Shown here in pieces: positions 59,792 to 64,000 of a stretch of 64,000 bases of DNA (position 1 is the stretch's first letter; each line of letters opens with the position of its first letter). The stretch comes from Centropus unirufus (taxonomy: Eukaryota; Chordata; Aves; Cuculiformes; Centropidae), in the NCBI GenBank assembly GCA_013397695.1, contig VYZI01000003.1, positions 8,224,730-8,288,729 of the forward strand. The letters run 5' to 3'. The notes below the pieces were generated by a model. That model did no database searches and was not told the origin of the DNA. It worked only from the letters and a program-made list of their open reading frames with translations. A program made the position numbers and the translations under genes.

Positions 59792-62700
59792 GTAGCGCCG
59801 GGCGGGGGGGACTCGGCCNNNNNNNNNNNNNNNNNNNNNNNNNNNNNNNNNNNNNNNNNNNNNNNNNNNNNNNNNNNNNNNNNNNNNNNNNNNNNNNNNN
59901 NNNNNNNNNNNNNNNNNNNNNNNNNNNNNNNNNNNNNNNNNNNNNNNNNNNNNNNNNNNNNNNNNNNNNNNNNNNNNNNNNNNNNNNNNNNNNNNNNNNN
60001 NNNNNNNNNNNNNNNNNNNNNNNNNNNNNNNNNNNNNNNNNNNNNNNNNNNNNNNNNNNNNNNNNNNNNNNNNNNNNNNNNNNNNNNNNNNNNNNNNNNN
60101 NNNNNNNNNNNNNNNNNNNNNNNNNNNNNNNNNNNNNNNNNNNNNNNNNNNNNNNNNNNNNNNNNNNNNNNNNNNNNNNNNNNNNNNNNNNNNNNNNNNN
60201 NNNNNNNNNNNNNNNNNNNNNCTGGGAGGAGAAGGGGGTGTGAGGAGAGCGTGGGGTCTGCGTGTGAGGAGAAGGGAGCGTGGTGTGTGTGTGGGTCCTC
60301 TGTGGGGAGAGGGGATATGGGGAAGCTGTGCCGCTTACTAGGGGGAAAAAGGGGGTGTGAGGAGAGCGTGGGGTCTGCATGCGAAGAGAGGGGCATGGGG
60401 GGGTGCAGGCCCTCTGTAGGTAGAGGGTGGGTGTTTGGGGAGGGTGTCTCTGGGGATAATGGGGTATAGGGGTGATGTGGAGTCTGCATGTGGAGCGAGG
60501 GGGGAATGGAGGGAATGCAGGCCCTATTTGAGGAGAGGGACCATATGGGGCAGTTGTGGGGCTCTCTTTGGGGAGAGGAGTGTGTGAGGAGAGTGTGGGT
60601 TCTGCATGTGAAGACAGGCAGGTACGGAGGGAGTGCAGGCCCTTTGAGGGGAGGCAGTGGATATGGGACAGGTGTGGGGCTTTTCTGTGGCAAGAGGGGT
60701 GTGTGAGGTCTGCATGGGAAGAGAGGGGACAGGGAGGTGTGTGGACCCTTTATGGGGAGAGGAGGGATGTGTTTGGGGGGTGTCTCTGGGGAGAATGGGT
60801 ATGGAGGTGATGTGGAGTCCATATACGAGGAACAGAGAATACGTGTGTGTGTTCTTGGGGACCACTGTGAGGAGAGGAGGGTGTCGAGGAAGTTTGGGGT
60901 CTCTGTGGGCAGAGAGGGTGTGTGTGGTTCTCAGCTTGTGCAGGGCCAAGACCAGCTTGAGTACCTTTTCAGGCAACAAGGTGAACTGACCCAGGACAGG
61001 TGTCGATGGGGACTTGTACAGCCCTGTGTTTTGGTAGCCAGGGAATTGTTGCAGCAAGTGGCTTGTAGAAAAAAAAAAGAAAGCTCATGAAATTTTGATT
61101 TGCTGGGTTTAATGGGCCTCTGACAGCAGAGGGGAGGTATTGTGTCAAGTTGAAGGGATGCTGTTGTCTCAGTCCTTATGCTGCTTATGCTTGAAAGCTG
61201 GTGTTGGAAAGCAATTCCTGCTTTTGCACAAAGGGAAGGATGGAAGGATGAGTAGTGGCTGTAGGACCTGAGTAACTGATTTCCTAGAGCTTGGGATTTT
61301 CAGTTTTGAAGGAGGGCGTGAATGATGTTTTCTCTTTACTCGCTGAGTGCTGTACTCCTGGCTGTGTGATTTGGGGTAGAAGACATCCTTGTATTTAACG
61401 CATTATTTACTTTAACTTCTGGAATACTGTTTTGTTTACTTTAGTGTTAGAGTAATCCTTAATAGTTTTGTACTTGGAGCAAATACTTGGATCCCTAACT
61501 ATCTAAGAATCTTTTTTTAATATGAGCATCAATGAGCGAACCAGAAGGAAAAGAAGCAAACCCAGATCACTTGTTGCAAATGTAGAGGGGGAATATGAAT
61601 TTTGAGGGGACAGTTCTTGAAATAAGGCAGTTAAAACATCAACTGAAGTTCTCTTTTTTTATCTTCTTTCATGACAGGCAAATATCATGCTGTGCTTATG
61701 CCTTAATCTTGTGACCTAAGATCACTTGATTGCTTACTTCTGTGAAATTGCAACTTTAGCTGTTTCTTTATTTATTTTTTGCATTATAAGCCTCTTGGGT
61801 GCAGAAGTTTGTGTCGTGTGCCATTCGCCATGTTTGGCTTATGCTAGGCTTCTAGGCTTGCTGGATTCTTCAAGGCTGCAAGATGCTGAATGCTTGGTAC
61901 CTTGTTTAAAAGAAGGTTTAAAACTTTTGATTTGAGAATTTGATGCTCCCTTTTTTAGAAGCGTGGTATTAGGAAAAGAAAGCTAAAGACTTACTGCTTA
62001 AATCTGCATTCAATGGTGAGAGGCTTATTTGACTAAAAATTCTTCTGACGTTGTACAGGAGCTGGAGATGCTGTCATTGTGTTGAACGAGGGGAAGTCCC
62101 GAGTAATGACAACTGCCCGCATATGTTTCCTTGTAAGACACTTTGCAGGGGTTTCTTTAAAAGGGGTTTTGTGCATGTCAGCTAAAAGGCCTTTATGTTT
62201 TCAAGGGTCTTGGGAACTCTCAGAGGGAATATGAAAGGCAGGTTGTTCTCTACAGCATCCGCAATCAGTTACGTTACCGAAATAACTTAGGTAAGTAAAG
62301 AAGCTAAGTACTTGCTAATCCTTCTGTGTGGAAGCTTGTCTTCACTGTAAAACTGCAAGAAGCAGCCCTATTCAAAGGTCCCTCCTTCCCAGAAAAGAAG
62401 TACTTTTAAATCATAAAACATCAAGAAGAGTCTGGACTTTTCAGTCCCTTTGGCAGCTTTTCTAGCGAAGCACTTTTCAAGGTTACTGAGTTGGCAGATG
62501 GAACTGAATTCTTGCTGTAGTGATGCCACCCTTTTCCAAGAAATTAAGAGATGCTAAGAGCAGATTTGACTAGTAAAATAAAGCCTATCACTAGATGGGA
62601 TGAAGACAGTGGCCTTAACCCAACTTACTTGGGCAACAGGCTATGACTTCTTTGCAGACTTTCCATTTATTTTTCCATATATTTGAATATAGAATTCACG

Positions 62701-63110
62701 GGGGCTGTAGAAAACTGTCTCAATGGACCACTTCCTAGTAACTTGTAAAATAAATATACTCTGTTCTAAAGTCAGCGTGCCTAAGAGTACTTGTACCGTA
62801 TGTAGAAATCTTCAAATGCTGAATGCCCTGCAGCACTCCTTGGTTATGTGTTTAGTTTTCTGTCAATTGTTTTAACACTGTTTTTAAACCTTTTGTTGTA
62901 ATTTTTTTTTTAAATTGAACATCACAGAGTAGTGTAATTTTTTTTTCTCCCCTTGTAGTTAAGCATGTCAAGAAAGATGAACGTAAATATTATGAGGATC
63001 TGTTAAAATACAGTCGCGATCATCTCATGTTGTACCCTTATCATTTGTCTGACATCATGGTTAAAGGTCTGAGGGTAACACCGTTTTCCTATTACACGGG
63101 CATAATGGAG
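59720..63110 (+). CDS. FAM91A1: FAM91A1, N-terminal part (3 coding exons; continues beyond the window)
   Basis: Exons 59720-59791, 62206-62290 and 62959-63110 give residues 1-103: MNIDVEFHIRHNYPWGRLPA, then GLGNSQREYERQVVLYSIRN, then a segment through KYSRDHLMLYPYHLSDIMVK to GIME. This is near-identical to the N-terminus of vertebrate FAM91A1 (about 838 aa). Known role: it works with the WDR11 complex and TBC1D23 at the trans-Golgi to capture endosome-derived carriers. The ATG has G at -3 and sits in a CpG island. The remaining exons should lie to the right of 64000; none further was found inside the window. Intron 1 (2414 bp) contains the assembly gap. Confidence 0.95.
59819..60221. other. 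assembly gap (403 N)
   Basis: A run of N in FAM91A1 intron 1, between the CpG island and a G-rich minisatellite. Both flanks are hard to sequence, so the gap length may be an estimate. Confidence 0.99.
60222..60930 (+). repeat. G-rich minisatellite, about 115-bp unit, in FAM91A1 intron 1
   Basis: Diverged tandem units share blocks such as GTGTGAGGAGAGNGTGGG (about 60238, 60354, 60578), TCTGCATG followed by GAAGAG, TGCAGGCCCT and GGGGAGAGG. The block GTGTTTGGGGAGGGTGTCTC at about 60428 returns near 60768, about 340 bp (three units) later. The plus strand is strongly G-rich with many G3-6 runs. The array probably extends into the gap. Confidence 0.85.
62206..62290 (+). CDS. FAM91A1: FAM91A1 coding exon 2 (residues 25-52 plus one base)
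   Basis: Acceptor GTTTTCAAG (AAG rather than CAG/TAG), then GLGNSQREYERQVVLYSIRN to RYRNNL; donor GTAAGTAAAG is consensus. Confidence 0.93.
62959..63110 (+). CDS. FAM91A1: FAM91A1 coding exon 3 (residues 53-103)
   Basis: Acceptor TCCCCTTGTAG. TT completes Val53, then KHVKKDERKYYEDLLKYSRD to FSYYTGIME; donor GTGAGTAAAA. Phase 0 out. Confidence 0.95.
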
Positions 63111-63835
63111 GTGAGTAAAAACTTTTGAGAATATGTCGTTTTCTCTCCTATAGATGTTGGTGATGGCCCCGTAATGTGTACGAGGCAGTATCATGTACCT
63201 TTTTGGGGAAGGTCATGCTGAGAAGTAAGGAAGCTTTCTAGAGAACTGCTTGTACGTGCAGTCTTTTCCCTTCTGTCCTCAGCTGGACTTCGTTTTACAA
63301 AGCTGGGGTGGGACTCACTCTGAGGCCAGGCTTTAATTTGTGACTGTTCAAACTGTAAAACAAATACCTCATTCTGTTAGATTAATAAACCAGGAAGATT
63401 ACTTTTTTACATACTGGCACACTTAAATGGATATTTTCTTTTTTTGTTTTTTTTTCAAATAGACACTTAACCATATTAAAGCTTGAAGCAGATCCTTTTC
63501 CATAAGAACAAAGATGGTTCTGTCTTCTGTCAGCCCTCTGGCAGTCTTCTTTCGTTTCCATTGGATATCAGAAGGGCTTTTTTTATTTGTGTATTGTGAT
63601 TTTAGACATAACGGATTAGTTGTAAGGTTATTCTGTTATTACAGTTAGCAATTACATGTGCTATTTTTTGGTGTAGACAAATACAGGATTTTCTTTATTA
63701 TTCGTTCAATCAGCATTTTTCTTTGTAAAGTTTACATTGAACAGAAGTTTCGTGTTTTATGTATTTAACCTGTTGTGTAATGTTTAATCAAGTAATTGGC
63801 GAGTTTGATAAGGTAACTGACTTTTAGTATTTAAA

Positions 63836-63892
63836 AAGGTTGGATCAGATGATCCTTGAGGTCCTTTCCAACCTGGCATTCTACAATTTAAT
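63836..63892 (+). mobile_element. CR1 LINE 3' tip, sense
   Basis: GGTTGGATCAGATGATCCTT, GAGGTCCTTTCCAACCTGGC and ATTCTACAAT form the last ~55 bases of a CR1 copy, within FAM91A1 intron 3. Confidence 0.8.
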
Positions 63893-64000
63893 AGCTTTGT
63901 TTTAATTTCATTTTGTTCTTAAAAAAGGAAAAAAGGCAGGCAGAATTTTGGACCTGCTTCTCTGAAATAACTCCCTTCCAACTAAGTTTTCTTGTCTTTT

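Larger units (their letters stand above)
59140..59818 (+). promoter_or_regulatory. FAM91A1: FAM91A1 CpG-island promoter and 5'UTR
   Basis: GC- and CpG-rich stretch around the start codon, densest at 59400-59818 and cut off by the gap. It holds ETS-type cores (GGAAGTG about 59369, CTTCCGG about 59618, GCGGAAGC about 59633), a CRE half-site TGACGT near 59603, and GC boxes (GGGCGGGG about 59665). There is no clear TATA box. This is typical of a broadly expressed gene. The precise start site cannot be read. Confidence 0.75.

Noticed and set aside
59755..60822. Frames of up to 355 codons across 59755-60822
   Set aside because: They run through the N gap and the G-rich minisatellite; the Pro/Ser/His-rich text is the complement of G-rich repeats.
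1..64000. tRNA, rRNA or microRNA genes
   Set aside because: No cloverleaf with A/B boxes or convincing hairpin was noticed by eye; a tRNAscan/Infernal run would be needed to exclude them.

Overview
This is vertebrate nuclear DNA, almost certainly from a bird. Coding exons are small and separated by long introns with GT/AG borders. The dispersed repeats are mostly 5'-truncated CR1-type LINE fragments with the avian 3' signature (TTCTATGATT and relatives), plus one ERV-type LTR. No L1 or Alu-like SINE was seen. The assembly is a draft: 59819-60221 is a 403-base run of N. Three protein-coding genes are recognisable, in the conserved order KLHL38(-) - ANXA13(-) - FAM91A1(+), the same neighbourhood as human 8q24.13, where FBXO32 lies beyond KLHL38. 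Species was not determined. || Layout. 1-16.9 kb: no gene seen; it holds CR1 scraps, a 134-bp two-copy tandem duplication and homopolymers. 17459-21831 (-): KLHL38, complete, 3 coding exons, 580 aa, a BTB-BACK-Kelch protein. 21.9-29.2 kb: KLHL38 upstream region and intergenic DNA with two CR1 fragments. 29484-52527 (-): ANXA13, complete, 11 coding exons, 317 aa, including a 15-bp first coding exon (MGSSH) 11.7 kb upstream of exon 2 and a 34-bp internal exon. 52.5-59.1 kb: ANXA13 promoter region with an HNF1-like palindrome, an ERV-type LTR, a 23-bp tandem repeat, an antisense CR1 with a readable reverse-transcriptase tail, and a short-period minisatellite. 59.1-59.8 kb: GC-rich promoter of FAM91A1. 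59720-63110 (+): first three coding exons (103 codons) of FAM91A1; intron 1 holds the assembly gap and a G-rich minisatellite, and the gene continues past the window. || The three genes are not an operon and share no single pathway. KLHL38 is expected to be a muscle-enriched adaptor of CUL3 ubiquitin ligase. ANXA13 is an N-myristoylated calcium-dependent membrane-binding annexin of intestinal and renal epithelium. FAM91A1 is a housekeeping trans-Golgi trafficking factor of the WDR11/TBC1D23 system. Their promoters look different in kind: AT-rich with FOXO/TATA-like motifs for KLHL38, HNF1-like for ANXA13, and a CpG island for FAM91A1. || I found no evidence of a new biological system. The points worth a second look are ANXA13 exon structure and its His4 N-terminus, the candidate HNF1 and FOXO elements, the uORF that ends on the FAM91A1 start codon, and the minisatellites. 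Exon borders were set by reading GT/AG sites and frame continuity by eye, with remembered human protein family sequences as a guide; no alignment was run.
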